Below are positions 46,633 to 58,785 of a stretch of 64,000 nt of DNA, piece by piece (position 1 is the first letter of the stretch; every line of letters starts with the position of its first letter). Location: the NCBI GenBank assembly GCA_000320605.2, contig KB445803.1, positions 578,714 through 642,713 of the forward strand. The letters run 5' to 3'. The position numbers and the translations under genes are program-made. Origin of the DNA: Gelatoporia subvermispora B (lineage: Eukaryota; Basidiomycota; Agaricomycetes; Polyporales; Gelatoporiaceae). The notes beneath the pieces were generated by a model. The model was given only the letters and a program-made list of their open reading frames with translations, made no database searches and had not been told where the DNA came from.

Positions 46633-49027
46633 ACCGGAAGCAATTGTGACAACACCTTGTCCACACAGACAACCAAGTGCCCATGTCAGTAATTCCTGTT
46701 ATCTCGATGAAGTCGTCGTGTCAGATTCGTTCATTAGTACTTAAAGTTGGAAGACATAATCACATGCGTATGTCAATGTAGTTCCTTGGCGGATGGCAGT
46801 CTGAGTCATTTTTGCTGACTTTGGACTCACAACGACTATATGTGTTGTGTGATACGACAATGGACCATGTAAAAGGAGAACTCGAAGTGAGTCATTCTCA
46901 GGGTGTGGACATATCATGTACTAAGTAAGGGTGTTAAAGGAGCTCTTACGAGTACATGTCGTGGGGGCGCCACGGCCAAATATCGCTTGGTATGATAGAT
47001 AAGCTCAACGGGCCATAGGATGCACGTGGCAACAGCAGGCTGTTCGCTGCAATTAAGACGTCGAATATGTACCCATTTGGTGCTTAGTTGGAAGCTTAAT
47101 TCATTCTAATGATTGTAGACTTCAAGGGTCAGAAATTTACGCAGTGTTCGCCGTTCCAGGACCACGAGTATCACCAAATGTACAACCTTCGGGAACCACT
47201 TCAATAGAGATATTTGGACAAAGCCGAAACACAGAGACCGAACAGTAAAGCGTTGAGCTTGCAGATAGCGAAGAAAAAACGCCATCAATTTTAGATATCG
47301 TGGCACCGTACCTGAGGCCACGGACGGCTAGAGATATCGACCAGAGCGAGTAAGTTGCCCAACGGTGTCATAGAGGCTATCCGTTCCGAGAGTTCCAAGC
47401 GGACATTCTTATGTCAGCTTGGTTTACATACAGACACGACATCGACCCTGTGACCGATATCACGCCCTCACGTGAAACGTCATGTGAGCGTGACGTGTTA
47501 CAGGCTCAGGTAGAGTCGAACCGCAGCAATGGGCATCGGACGCGCTTTCTTTCTTACCACGACCACGGACGACCCAAGACGACTGCCGCTGATTTATTTA
47601 CCTTGCAGCTCTGGTATTCTCGCGGTGAGCTGTGTCTCCCCTGTCATTTCTCTCCCACATCCCTTATGCCTTGCATCAGTGTGTAAGCACGAGCCATGGG
47701 CCGGCTTGTTGTACGACCTGGACGAGCGCCCCGAGTCTAGCGCACGAGCGCAAGGTCGTTGTGCGGTATATGAACACATTTAATGAGACAGGGAGGTACA
47801 CAAGGATGGGAGGAGGGCTGGCAGCATGAGAGTAGTTGAAGAGCAGCATGGTTGGACACAGGGTGAGTGTAGGCCATGCGGTCGAGCGAGGCCAGTCAGG
47901 TTTGCATAGTGTTGCACATACCATTTGCACTACCGGGTTCCCCTCCACTGCTTTCATGGTGTGCCATTAGCATATGTGCTCAGCAGTGGCTCGCCCTCCG
48001 AGCAACATTCTGCGTGCTCTATTGCATTGCCTGCGTTGATCGTGTCTCCCTGCTCCAATCAGATCCCTAGCACTGATTGTCCTACCATGCTGCTCTTGTA
48101 TGCGAGAGAGAAGCTGGTATTGTGATCCTAACGGTGAGTAGCTTCCGTGTATAGATTGTGCATCATCATCTCATACATTATACAACGCGCAGGAAAGCAT
48201 TCTCGTTCTGTGGCTTAGTGCACATGTTCGAGTTCTCTCTTGTGCTCTATGCTATTGTCCTGCCCGACATGTGTGGCGGACTGTGCAATTCTTCTGTTCA
48301 ACCGTGCGATCTCCCTGTTTAACCGTGCAATCCCTCTGTTCAACCGTGCGATTCCTGCGTTCAACTGTGCATTCCCTCCGTTCAACTGTGCAATACCCTG
48401 TTCAACTATGTGTTCTGCTCATCCAACTGTTCATCCGTTCAACCGTGCATTTCCCCACGCTCAAATGTTCCTTGAACGGTCTGTTCCAAGTACAAAGTCT
48501 GGGTGGAGATTCAAAACTCTCCTGAGCTGCCCTAAGCTGGCTGAACCTCGTTTGAGCTTACGTGGTCAGAGCTGGAATTTTTGTAGGCCGATGAATGCTT
48601 CTTACACCATATTAGAATGTGGTGTGGCTAAGGACAATCTTCGTGAGCAAATTCAGGACACAGTGTCTACAAGAGTTTGAGGATGTCACGCCTTTGCCTC
48701 GCCAGTCATAGACATGCTGGTCATACTTGTTCTGAAGTCCGAAATCTAGGGAAAGTATCCCTCAATTCCTATGGGAAGTCGTTCAGTGTTGTGATTGTGA
48801 TGCATATGGTCCGCTTGGAACCTGGCGTGCGGTAGCAGCGCCGATAGCGCACGTTGTCATCGAAAGGAAATAAGCGCCTGGGACGGAGTGAAGCTGTGCC
48901 GAGCTCGGCATGTGCTCCGGAAGCTGACGCATGCGCCGGCGCGGAATCCAAAACGAGGCATGCCGGTGCTCTTGCATCCTGCACCCAAACCACCACCACC
49001 GTCGTCGCATCTTCATCGACGTTAACG
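46633..49027. other. Intergenic between the two genes of the left duplicated unit
   Basis: No convincing gene. The last 180 bases (48.85-49.03 kb) are homologous to the sequence before the pseudogene ATG at 58786 (AGGA.ATAAGCGCC, CTCTTGCATCC, TCATCGACGT), which marks the duplicated promoter. The degenerate minisatellite at 48290-48470 lies here. Confidence 0.55.
48290..48470 (+). repeat. Degenerate minisatellite, about 20-bp unit
   Basis: About eight units of the form GTTCAACCGTGCAATCCCTC follow one another with 10-30% changes and small length shifts. The unit gives no meaningful protein repeat. Confidence 0.75.
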
Positions 49028-50572
49028 ATGCAGCTCGCATCGTCGGGAGCGCGTGCCTTCACAGGCCGGCAGGTGTCCCGCTTCGTCCCAGGCGGCGGCG
49101 CCTCGCCTGGTCATGCATCTCGCTCAATTCACATCACCGCCTTTGCCCCTCGTCCGAATATCGCCTCAAATGGCAGCAGGAGGGCTGAAGCGATATTCAA
49201 GCAGACTCGCAACTTGCTCTCACGCTTTGTAACACATCTGACCACACCCGGCACTCTACGGCCGGTGAACGTGCCAGCTGCGGCACGCTCGCTGCACTCG
49301 GCGCCCACACGTCCGCTCACAATCCACCAGCAGCTGTCGCTCCCTGCGCGCCATGCTCTTTCACGCCCTCTCAATGCGCCCTATCTTCCGCGACCACCCA
49401 CTGTTCCTCGGAACGTGACCCAGGTCGGCCTTGGTCTCGCACGCAACTTCTCCACGGCGCGCCCGATCTTCCAGAACCTCATCGAGAACGTCCCAATCGC
49501 AGGCCGCGCCTTTTGGGAGGCTGACTGGGACGTGAAGCTCTCTGCAGAGCGCGAGAAGATGCGCCTGGAGAAGCATGCCCAAAAGACAGAAAGGAAGGCG
49601 CGCAAAGAGATGCAGAAGCCCCGCACCGCGAAGGCCAAGCTCGAGGCTGTCGCAGAGGATGCGCGGACTGAGTCAGAGCTCGACCACTACTTCCCCGCGG
49701 CAGTACTCCCGGCGGTCACAACGCACCTTTTTATCCCGCTCGCGCCCACACCGACCTCGCGCTACCCACTTTCGCCCTCCGGACCGTCGACTTCTACTTC
49801 ACGGCCTCTCTTGCCGTATGCACTACTCGCCGAAATCCACTCCAATCACAGCGTGCATTCCCTGCGGGTCTCATCGCTTTTTGCTCGGCTCGACGCAGCG
49901 CATGTGTTCGAGCAGCCCGGCGTGCACTGCGAGGCGCGTGGTGATCCAAGCGGGCTTTGCACGTTGCTTGAGGTCACCTTCGAGGGATGGGACGAGAAAC
50001 GTGTGCGCGGTGTCCTGGGCGAGGCCGGCAGTGGATGGTGTGTGATGGAGGAGATATGGCATGGCCAGGAAGCCGCCGAGCGGCAGCGGATGGACGACGA
50101 ATTGGAGAACATGAGCGAGCGCAGCGCTGTGACACTCGCGTCTGCCTGCGAGAGTCCCCTACATGGCGGTGATGTCGAGATCGACCCTGCACAGTCGTTC
50201 ATGCTGCCCACGTTGGACTTCTCCGCGTCGTTCCCCGCTTCGCCACCTGTCTGGCCGACGCCCACATCGCCCGAGCGCTCTGTGCTCTCTTCCGAACCCT
50301 GGTCGAGCACACCGTCGAGCGTGTCGCTTCCGCTGTCGGGCATTGAGTTCCACAATGCGTGGGCGTCTCAAGTGAGTGGCGGGCACGAGGGCCGCCACGA
50401 GGACTCGATGTCTGACATCTCCAGTGACCCCAGCTCGTCTGCTCATGGGTCTTGGGAATCTGTGATGAGTGAGGACTTCTCGCCGCGCAGCCAATTCAGT
50501 TCGGAGAGTTGGTTTGGTTTCAGCTCACAGTTCTCGGAGAGAATGGAGGAGCCAAGAGAATACATGTTCTGA
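49028..50572 (+). CDS. Basidiomycete-specific protein with putative mitochondrial presequence
   Basis: One exon of 514 residues. I chose the ATG at 49028 because homology with the second copy starts there (MQLASSGARAF against MSLASSGARAF) and because it opens an Arg/Ser/Ala-rich, acid-free N-terminus of about 50 residues, as in mitochondrial targeting sequences. Then come ARNFSTARPIFQNL and IAGRAFWEADWDVK (about 138-170), a charged probable coiled coil (about 171-210), a conserved middle part (HYFPAAVLPAVTTHLFIPLA, then ALLAEIHSNHSVHSLRVS) and a compact region with EVTFEGWDEKRVRGVLGE. The last 130 residues are Ser/Pro-rich. I know no function. A broken copy is at 58786-60087 and a fragment at about 60480-60680. 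Confidence 0.82.
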   Translation: MQLASSGARAFTGRQVSRFVPGGGASPGHASRSIHITAFAPRPNIASNGSRRAEAIFKQTRNLLSRFVTHLTTPGTLRPVNVPAAARSLHSAPTRPLTIHQQLSLPARHALSRPLNAPYLPRPPTVPRNVTQVGLGLARNFSTARPIFQNLIENVPIAGRAFWEADWDVKLSAEREKMRLEKHAQKTERKARKEMQKPRTAKAKLEAVAEDARTESELDHYFPAAVLPAVTTHLFIPLAPTPTSRYPLSPSGPSTSTSRPLLPYALLAEIHSNHSVHSLRVSSLFARLDAAHVFEQPGVHCEARGDPSGLCTLLEVTFEGWDEKRVRGVLGEAGSGWCVMEEIWHGQEAAERQRMDDELENMSERSAVTLASACESPLHGGDVEIDPAQSFMLPTLDFSASFPASPPVWPTPTSPERSVLSSEPWSSTPSSVSLPLSGIEFHNAWASQVSGGHEGRHEDSMSDISSDPSSSAHGSWESVMSEDFSPRSQFSSESWFGFSSQFSERMEEPREYMF

Positions 50573-50764
50573 ACTCCGCAATGATTCCGATTCTTGGTTC
50601 ATGTTTCGTTAATAGTGTTATACTTTTTGCCGTGCGCTCGTGTACTTGATATTATCGCCGGATTATACATCAGCATATACACCTGAAATCCGCAGGCCAT
50701 ATGGACGGCATGTTTCCACGCGTCATACAAGCCGCTGACGAGGATTGTTAGTACTAGTGATCAC

Positions 50765-50827
50765 GGTGCTGCATAGCTCGTCGCAGTTCTCCGTGGCATA
50801 GTCATCCTCCGGATCCGACTGGCACAA
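50765..50827 (-). pseudogene. Kinase-like gene fragment: first 20 codons only
   Basis: The minus strand aligns without gaps to the start of the left kinase copy (GACTGGAGGATGAC.. there, ATCCGGAGGATGAC.. here), but the start codon has become TTG. Homology continues upstream through about 200 bases of promoter (50828-51035), including ATGTCGCA.AACAAGA and GATCACGTGTA..TGTG. It ends abruptly after CAGCACCGTG, so the body of the gene is missing. Confidence 0.62.
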
Positions 50828-53061
50828 TCCCAGGATTGAAATATCTGCGGTTTTTTATACGTCGCAGAGTGTGAGCATGATCGGCACCCAAGAGATTCTT
50901 TTTTACCAATGTCGCAAGACCAGAACAAGATGCATCACGTGTATGCGTCTGTACCTTCAAATTTATTGCGTGGCAGTGCGGACCTACATCAACAATCAGA
51001 TGCACAACAATGCCAGCGTCTCCCCTATCAATGCGGCCTTGTTGACGCGTGAAACCAAGTGTCAGATCGCCATGTCACTACTAAATGTCCTCAGCTAGAC
51101 ACAGCTGCTACGGTCCTCTTTATTCACGACTGTCTTTCATGTGAACGTAATTCCGGCAATCTCGTGAGCTTACTCAGTGGGTAAGTAGATAAACATATAT
51201 AAACCTAATCGATTGATGCTCCGCCGACAGTCGCTGCACGGCAGATATTGAGACTGGTACACTCGTGAGGTCGAGACTCCATGTGGGAAATTCATGTCCA
51301 TAATACAAGCAGCTCTCGATTGTTCAGTGTTGCTCGTTGAGAATGAGAACCATGAATACCAACGTTGTCCGAAGTCGCTATTCTGCGTATTGCTGCATTG
51401 CGGTTGATTGATCGTCACTCATTTAGCGTCGGGACTCGGGGATGAGTAGCTTCGAAGACTTCGTTACACCCTTCAAATCTGCTAGACTCGGCGGCATCCC
51501 GTACTACGAAGTTTTTGTCGCTATGATACGTCCTCGTTGTCTCTGTGCCTTGGAAAGCATCGGACACCGACATTCAACGGCACGCTTTGTCAGACTGCCA
51601 TGGTTGTATATTGTTAGTATCTCGCGTAGCTAATAGAAGCTCAGGCTGTGGACTGTATAACCGAACCTCATGTGCCACATCTCGATGCAGATGTCCACAT
51701 GCATTGCAACCATACAAGGAGGCTATGCATTTGTAGGTCCATGTGAATTTGAAGTCGAACAACCGCATGGACGTTCTGAGAACTCACATGGACTCTATTG
51801 TAGTGGAAGATAGCTACCAACGTACTGCTTGTATTGTTATGCAAGCTCCGAACTCGAAGGCGGGTCTGCACCCGCCGGCGTGCCGCGTCACTTCGTAGCA
51901 GTGATCAATAGGAAACCCCCACTCTTGCAACAGGAAAAAACCAAGGTACAGGCTCACATGTGCACTGACGAGTTTCAATGGGTTTCAACCTCGCGTCGGA
52001 ATTGTGCCCAGGTCGCCATAGCCGTTCTCAGAGACTCACTGAGAGGAGTCGTCATCGCCATGCGTGTTACATCCCCGAGGGGCCTTGTTGACTCTCGTAA
52101 TCAAACACAGGCCAAAGCACCCCATCCACACCCAGGCTTTCGGGCTTCAAGTCTCGATTGCTTGTGTTCTGCCATAGCTAGTTCAGCGAGAGATTGTTCC
52201 GCATGCAGGTCAGCTCTCGCGCGTTTTTCTGAGAGAAGTCAACAACTACGCCCTCTACGTTGGGATCTTAGCGCCTTGATATGGTTCTCTCGAACGGGGA
52301 CCTATTATACCTCAGCACTCCGATGTACCGAATCTTCCGGCTCTAGGCACCTCGTACCCCATACACATATCAATCTGGTGCATACATCTGATCCTAGTAC
52401 ATATCGGCTGATTTTCATAGTCCCACAGGTGTCACTGGGCAGTGGCGAAATTCGGCACAATGCGGTGGCCGACCCGTCACTGATAGTGAGTGAGCTTTCA
52501 GTCGATGCAGCTAAAGGCCTTTCCAGTACGGCCTGTGGATTCAGTGAGTATTGCCGCTTTTCGAACATCAGAGAAAATGACCCTAACGAGGCGAGCGATA
52601 AAGTCCAACGTGTACCTGTAGCCAGTGGTCACTAACCGTACATGACAGATCTCGAAGACAATAACAGCTTGACGTAATGCTTTCACGTCTAAGGTCCTAC
52701 GCTCAGCTCGCAGCCATCTGGACCCTTGGTTCCCTGAAGGGCCTTGATACCTTGTCTGAGCTCGTTGGCAATGCTACGACATGTCATCAATATAGGCCTA
52801 TTCTATAGTCATGATCGAATCCGTACAGCAAGAACCGGGTTGATACTCACCTGTGCGCTCCACGGGCAACCAACTATCTTAACAATTCTATATAAAGGAG
52901 GCTCCATTGCCGTCTTGTAGATCTACCGCGCTCAGTTTCTATTCTCCACATAAAGTCTCTCCTGAAATCATCCACAGCAAGCCACTCTTAAGTGATCCCC
53001 GTCACATTTGCGACTGTAAGCCGGACTTTTTGAGATTCTATTCTTTCGCTGATCCAGTGTC
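50828..53061. other. Mostly gene-free; duplicated kinase promoter at its left end
   Basis: Its first 200 bases are the promoter copy described with the kinase fragment, including the site matching the empty target of the transposon. The frame 51829-52635 stays open for 268 codons but has no domain and biased, repeat-like content; I do not call it. A TATA-like TATATAAAGG lies near 52890, upstream of the frame at 53062. Confidence 0.45.
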
Positions 53062-53589
53062 ATGAAGAAATCCGACGCCTTGATGGATTCGTGGATCAGC
53101 ACCATAGCGTTTCTCATATGCCCCGTCCAAATTTGCTTCATTATGTCCCTTTACGTCGATTTATTAGTCAAGATGCGTCTTCCAAAGGATATGCTCGATA
53201 ACACTGCTACAAAGTTCAAGGAGTGCAAGTCCATCCTTGACTTAATCCATCACCACCCTCGCTTCAAGACCATTGTAGACGAACAGAGCTAAGACTTAGT
53301 TAGGATGTACATGAGGGGTCTGAGAGAGTACGTTTCGTCAGCAGTCTGCATCGGTATTGAAGATCAACTGGTCGATAGCGTGCTCTACTTGTGCTGGACT
53401 GTTGATATGTTCTTATCCCATCATATATCGCTTCGGGTGCATCTGTCGAAATGGAGATCCACTCGGCGTAAGATAACAGTTATCGACGAAGTCCTCGCGA
53501 ATGTAAACTCAAATACCGCAGTACGTCACAGCAATATAATACTCAGGAATTTATGTCTTTGTCCTTATTCGCATATATCCAGGTTATAG
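53062..53589 (+). pseudogene. Helical membrane-associated protein, frame broken by one stop
   Basis: From the ATG at 53062 the frame reads 76 residues with a hydrophobic stretch (STIAFLICPVQICFIMSLYV) and then a charged helix (KFKECKSILDLIHHHPRFK). A single TAA at 53290-53292 interrupts it; the same frame then stays open for about 98 more codons (MYMRGLREYVSSAVC, then HISLRVHLSKWRSTRRKI). This looks like one gene with a nonsense change or an unplaced intron. The helix pattern resembles the frame near 56.9 kb, which sits in the equivalent place beside the other kinase copy. Confidence 0.35.
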
Positions 53590-54851
53590 TTGCAATGCTC
53601 GGCAAAGAAGAAGCCCGTCTGAGTCTAACGGGGAATTTAAGTAGGGACTGGATGCTATTCACCTGCATTCGATATTGCTAAGCATACGGCTCATCACTAC
53701 TCCTCCTTCTTTCTATGTACGTTGTGTAATGATGTAGTTTAGCTCATGCCAGTCATCATATTCCGTCACCCACAAGGTTGTCTGGAGGGACAACAGAATT
53801 GTGTGGGCTCAATCTGGGTATAAGAATCCGATATGATGTTTGGCTTGTATAACCATCCAGCTGCTACAATTATATTTGGGACAGCAATAACAACACCTGA
53901 GACGTCCGGGCCAAGCCACACAGATTAACTTGAACGTATATGACCTTGATAATCAATCCCAAATGAGTAGTGCAAGTGCGCCTTAGCACGCTGAAAACTA
54001 GATATAGCATACGTTGGCATCCTCGAAAGTCATACAATACGGTAAACAACGTTCATGATGGTTTGTTTCTGGCCATCACAGACAATGCTGCCACCGGAGA
54101 TCGAGGCTCTGCACTGAAATGCGTACTGCGTGAACCGTACCGCAGGGGGTGGAGGTTGGGGAAGGATCGTGATGAACCGCATTTGCTCTTCGCATCCGCA
54201 CTGCTTTCTCTCCGCTAGGAGTAACACATCTCCTCCCTTGACTGTGCGATCTTAGCGACACCTCATCCATTCTCGACACCGTCATGGACGCTGCGCCCGC
54301 ACGTTACGAAAACAATGCAGTCACAGCTAAGCTCAGAAGTCGCTTCTGGCTATGGTCAGGTGGAAATTGCACACCCGCATCGTCCGTAGCAGCGTGCGCA
54401 TTGTCGTGACCGTAGCTAGCAACGACAGGAGCACAGCAGCGTGGAAGCTACAGATATGATCGTACATTTTCAGCAGCATTGAAGCTGTCATTGAACCTTT
54501 CACAGGAAGGAGGGCAATACTCATGAGTAGACAACAAACATGACAGCTACTTCCTGACATTGGTCCTTTTGCTTGAGACGCATCCCTCATGGCGTGACCA
54601 CACCACTTATGTAGTTGCCGCGTTGTCCTGTCATAGATACATTATGAGTTTCTGTCGTCACCCGTTGCCAATGGTACGATGAAGTCTTCACTTACACGCG
54701 GGTTCGCCTTGAACATGATACGTTTCCGGCTCGATCCCTAAGTACCAAAGTTGACATCATCCTTATCAGCATAAATTTACTCCCATTATCCAACCCGCGT
54801 GACTCTCATGTGTTACATAGATATCTTCGCCGGATCCATTAAGTACACAGT
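53590..54851. other. No gene recognised
   Basis: Short frames on both strands only. A hydrophobic minus-strand frame of 85 codons (54333-54590) reads like a single membrane segment but has no other support. Confidence 0.45.
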
Positions 54852-56152
54852 TCAGCCTTGGGTATCGACACCCCAATTTCCGAGACGTCTCCCGAAATAC
54901 ACCATTTGCTTCACAATGGAAACAGTGTCAAACACAATAGCTTCTGACCAAGCCTCGTCGCGTGATCGTAGTCTCCACTTCCGTTTTGCAAGACTAACTT
55001 TCGCGCGTATTTGCTGCCAGCGCAACAAGGCCTCCCGAGCGTCAGGCCTTTGAGCAGGGTCAGTCTGTATCATACATGCTATGAGAGGTGATAGGAAATC
55101 GACATTGCTGAATTTCTAAGAGCACAATAAGTGAGGGTTGCACCTCATGAAACAAAGCACGCACGTCATGGAATTCTCGCCTAAAAAGGTTTCCAATAAT
55201 GAAAATGTCGACTTTGAAGGGATTGTACGGGACATCGACAGATAATTCCGGAACCTCTTGATCTCGACCGTCCGCGCCTACGGAGAGCTTCGGATGGCGA
55301 TCGGGAGGAATATAAACGGAGATGCCGAAGTCGACATAGTAATAACGGACAGGAACTTCCGATCTAGGGTAACAGGGCGCATCACTGGAGTAGTCAGGAA
55401 GTGCCAGGTCACGGATTGGATGGAATCCTGAAGGGAACATTGCGTTGCCATCCATTAGAATGTTTTTTCGAGCACAATCGCTGATAGCATGAACTTGAGC
55501 AGGATAGCCTACACGAACAATAACGGACACACCGGTGTGCAACTCCAGCTTCGTGAAGGAAGACCAAACCCTAGGATCGTCAGCCTGGAACTGAGAAGCG
55601 TAATGACCATCTTACCTCGAGGATCTGGTCCACAAAATCGATTACCTCCGATACAATTGCGAACGGAGGACTGTCCATAGGGCGAAGAAAGGGCATTACC
55701 ACATAAGACAAGTTGGGATCATCCGGATCTTTGAGGATTTCGAGAACTCGGACACAGTGATTACGTGGATCTCGAGAAAACTCGTCGGATGAGAGATAAG
55801 ACAGAGCCCTCATCTCTTCGCATCCTGTTTTCATGCGTTTGATATAAACGAGAGCATTATCGCATATCCGTCGAGCATCAATGAGACTGGGTCGTGACTA
55901 TTCTACCATGCTCAGTATGAAATCTGGATCTAAAGAACGCGTACTCACAGGAGACACAACGCCATCCTCGCTGAAAAGGCGGTGCTTCCCAGACGTAAAC
56001 CATGAAGGAGTCCAGTCGTCACGCAGACGTGGGCGCAGCATATATCCCCTGGACTGCAGAAATAGCTGACGGTCTCGCCACCATCGTTCCAGAGGGAGTA
56101 AACCTCCAGGAGTCAGCGGATTGTCCATATCATGCTCGGTCTCGCTGGTCAT
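54852..56152 (-). CDS. Protein-kinase-like protein, agaricomycete-expanded family (right copy, intact)
   Basis: Five exons, 56152-55949, 55897-55616, 55570-55533, 55480-55165 and 55115-54852, keep phase and give 367 residues. The start MTSETEHDMDNP leads into RWWRDRQLFLQSRGYMLRPR, a family signature. Kinase features: a likely lysine in YIKRMK (about 88-91), the hinge-like YVVMPFLRP, the catalytic loop HRDCARKN (174-181) and DFG (225-227) in YYYVDFGIS, then VPYNPFKVDIFIIGN. No glycine-rich loop is seen and the N-lobe is short, so activity is uncertain; it may be a pseudokinase. The C-terminal part has DPAQRPDAREALLRW as in true kinases. It is the sister of the broken copy at 43849-45132. Confidence 0.88.
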
Positions 56153-56866
56153 GGTACGAAAAGACACTTCACTAGCTGAAGTTATGCAAGATGATGGATA
56201 TCGAGCGACGTTGTCGGCGTGAGATGGTAGAAGGGAGGAGAGTTGCTCTGCTGGTGATTTTCTCACGGCGGTCTGATGTAGCCTATTTTGGACTTACGGC
56301 GAACCATCGAACTTGAATATCGTCCGAGTTCCACTATCTCATGCGTAGTGTGCGCGGTCGCCCTTCTTCTGGGAACCCCAACCCCTGTGTTATTGTGTTG
56401 CGCAGACACGAGGCACAGGATGTATCGGTGCTTCCATCGTGTTGCCGCCAATACGTCAATTGCGGCAGTGACTGTAGCGACACCGTTCGCACCGGTATCA
56501 GTCGCAATTCAGTGCCCATGAACAATGGTTCCCTTGCGAAATGAAATTATGCTCTTCGAACCTGCGGCTTTATAAGTATTGATGTGCTCAGAAGTGCCGG
56601 ATCACATATTCCTCGCCGCTCGCTGCACAGATCCATATTTTATCCATCGACTCGTTTGAGAGCACACCCCGGGACCGACTCGCATCGAAATCGATACCCT
56701 CAATTCACTCTTCCTTATTGTAATACCTATCTTCCAATATAGTCTACTATGGTACGTCCGCCATTCATCTGAACGGATTTCGCTAGAAGCTGATAGGACC
56801 ACTGAACGGGATATCAGTCAAGTTGGGCTGTATTTGACAATGTCGCCTCTATATGCAGTCTCGCAG

Positions 56867-57629
56867 GAGTGTCGATCCTAGGTAGCGCTGCTACTTTCAT
56901 GACTTGTTCCTGGGTCACCAACCGGTACTCGACGGAAGTTAAAATGCTGAAGTTGTACGACTCGCTGGAGAAGTGCAGGGCGCTAATCGCCTTAATGGAG
57001 AGCGAGGACAAGCTGCTTCACAAGATCATTGAGAGGAAGTACCCAGGGTTCATAGCTGAGTTCAAGTTCAACGTCACGAAGTACTGCTACAATACGTCTG
57101 TCTATGCATGACGCTAAGCATATACCTCGTAGGTTGGGCCACGACTACAATGCGCTGCAAGAGATCGTGAAGAAAAGGGGGAGAACTTGCACACAACCAT
57201 TTCTCCACTCCGACTGGAGTATGAAATTGCGTGCCATCTCTGATCTTCAGCGGGACGTCCTAGACGTCCTAGATGATCGTTCCGTCAGTCCTGTGGTGTC
57301 ATCACTCGCAAACTGTGCTCATTGAAGTGTAGAAAACATCTACGAAGGTGGTGAATAGCTCTGCATACAAGAAGCTGGAATCAGTGCTGTGCAAGAAGGT
57401 GAAGGAGTATGCTGATATGTCGCCCAATGATTTCAATCGATGCCTCGACGAGCTCTTAGCGACGCTCCCGGATGAGGATTTCGATGATGGCCCAGACGTT
57501 ACGGTCTCCAGCAGCAATGTCAAGTTCCCATCACAAGTACAGAGCGATCTTTACCCCCTCAGTCACGGTATTACCCGTCAGTACCAGTACCTTATTTTTT
57601 TCGTAATGCAATCTCATGCAATCCCTTAG
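56867..57629 (+). CDS. Alpha-helical protein of unknown function
   Basis: Open pieces join in one direction: about 56867-57099 (ATFMTCSWVTNRYSTEVKML, LYDSLEKCRALIALMES, KIIERKYPGF), about 57137-57258 (LGHDYNALQEIVKKRG, ISDLQRDVLDVLDDRS) and about 57329-57629 (KKLESVLCKKVKEYADMS, then an acidic PDEDFDDGPD). Intron ends GTCTGT..CGTAG and GTCAGT..TGTAG fit but the first is short (about 37 nt), and I could not place the first exon. The product would be rich in charged helices. The region upstream contains a TATAAG at about 56571-56576. Confidence 0.4.
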
Positions 57630-58785
57630 ATTTTGCAACAACTCCCGAGCTGAACTTACCCAGCCTGCCCTTACCAGTCACCACAAGGCGACGGGCATCG
57701 ACGAGTGACATCATTATCATGCAGGATCTTATCACCATCGTGTAAAAATTTCCCTCCCAGGTTTCTGCTACCTCATGCTGGAAGAGGCGGGATCATCTTG
57801 TACTCGTGAGGAGTGGCCTACAATGACAACGTAGCACTGACAACTGCTTAGAAGCGCTACTAGCCTTCCTCGGTATCCTTCTCTTTTAACGGGTGGCAGG
57901 CTATTTGTTCGGCGCTATTGGCATTGTAGATCAAGTTATTGTACTCGTGTATGTTGATCGATGCGATCAGATTTAACGTTCAACCGTCTCCGCGCCTCTC
58001 TTGCCTAATCGCGGAGTTGTTGCTGCTTGAGCGCTTACTCCGCGACAGTGAGAGGACCCACCTGAGCAAATAAGAGGCAAATAATGCACAATGAACGGGC
58101 TATAGGCGAGGAAATGCGCACGCAGTTGGATCACCATACATCCCAATGTCCGAACTCTTGACACCATTGGTATCAAAGCGCCACATCAAGTTGTGCTCAA
58201 CAAAACCGCTATCAAGGCGACAGCCAAACTCAGCTATGCAGCATACCGACGCTGGGTGACACTCAAATCCTGCCCCGAATTTGTATACCAGAATTATGGT
58301 CATCTGTACCGAGGACTAAGGCGGTCAAGACATCTCAACGTTATAAAATGTGTAATTGTATCAAGAAATTCGAAATTCTCTAGACTCGTGAGCTAGTTTC
58401 GGCGTCGGGACAGCTGAATTGCTAGCTCGTTGAATGTAAATCTCTCGATGCAGCCTTTGCGATGTCTAAGTCGAACATATCAAGTAACACCCGCTGACCC
58501 ATCGAGATGGACGACAGCTCGTAACGAAACGATAGACCGCTTTGCGTCTCGCGAAGATAATTCTGAATTCGAATCGGAGAGAATCTGGCAGGTGGGGTAG
58601 CTCGCGAGTTACACAATACATGACGTGGGCGTACCACAGACCGATTTCATGGAGGCTATCCGTTTCGAGATTTGTCGGAAGGACATAAGCGCCGTAAACG
58701 CAGCGAAGCTCGGTGGTCTTGCATCCCAGTATCACCTTTCATCTACCACTACCACTACCGTTGTCGATCCTCATCGACGTCGACT
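57630..58785. other. Intergenic before the decayed gene copy
   Basis: No gene is evident. The last 120 bases match the promoter of the intact copy at 49028 (GACATAAGCGCC, TCTTGCATCC, CCTCATCGACGT). Confidence 0.5.

Noticed and set aside
47500..47530. A tRNA B-box-like GGTTCGACTC on the minus strand
   Set aside because: No A box or acceptor stem at the required distance.
48854..49027. Upstream extension of the 49028 gene by 58 codons
   Set aside because: There is no ATG in this part, and the copy at 58786 shares the ATG but lacks the extension as an open frame of equal length.
51829..52635. A 268-codon open frame
   Set aside because: No recognisable motif, starts with a non-ATG-like context and lies in repeat-bearing intergenic DNA; most likely chance.
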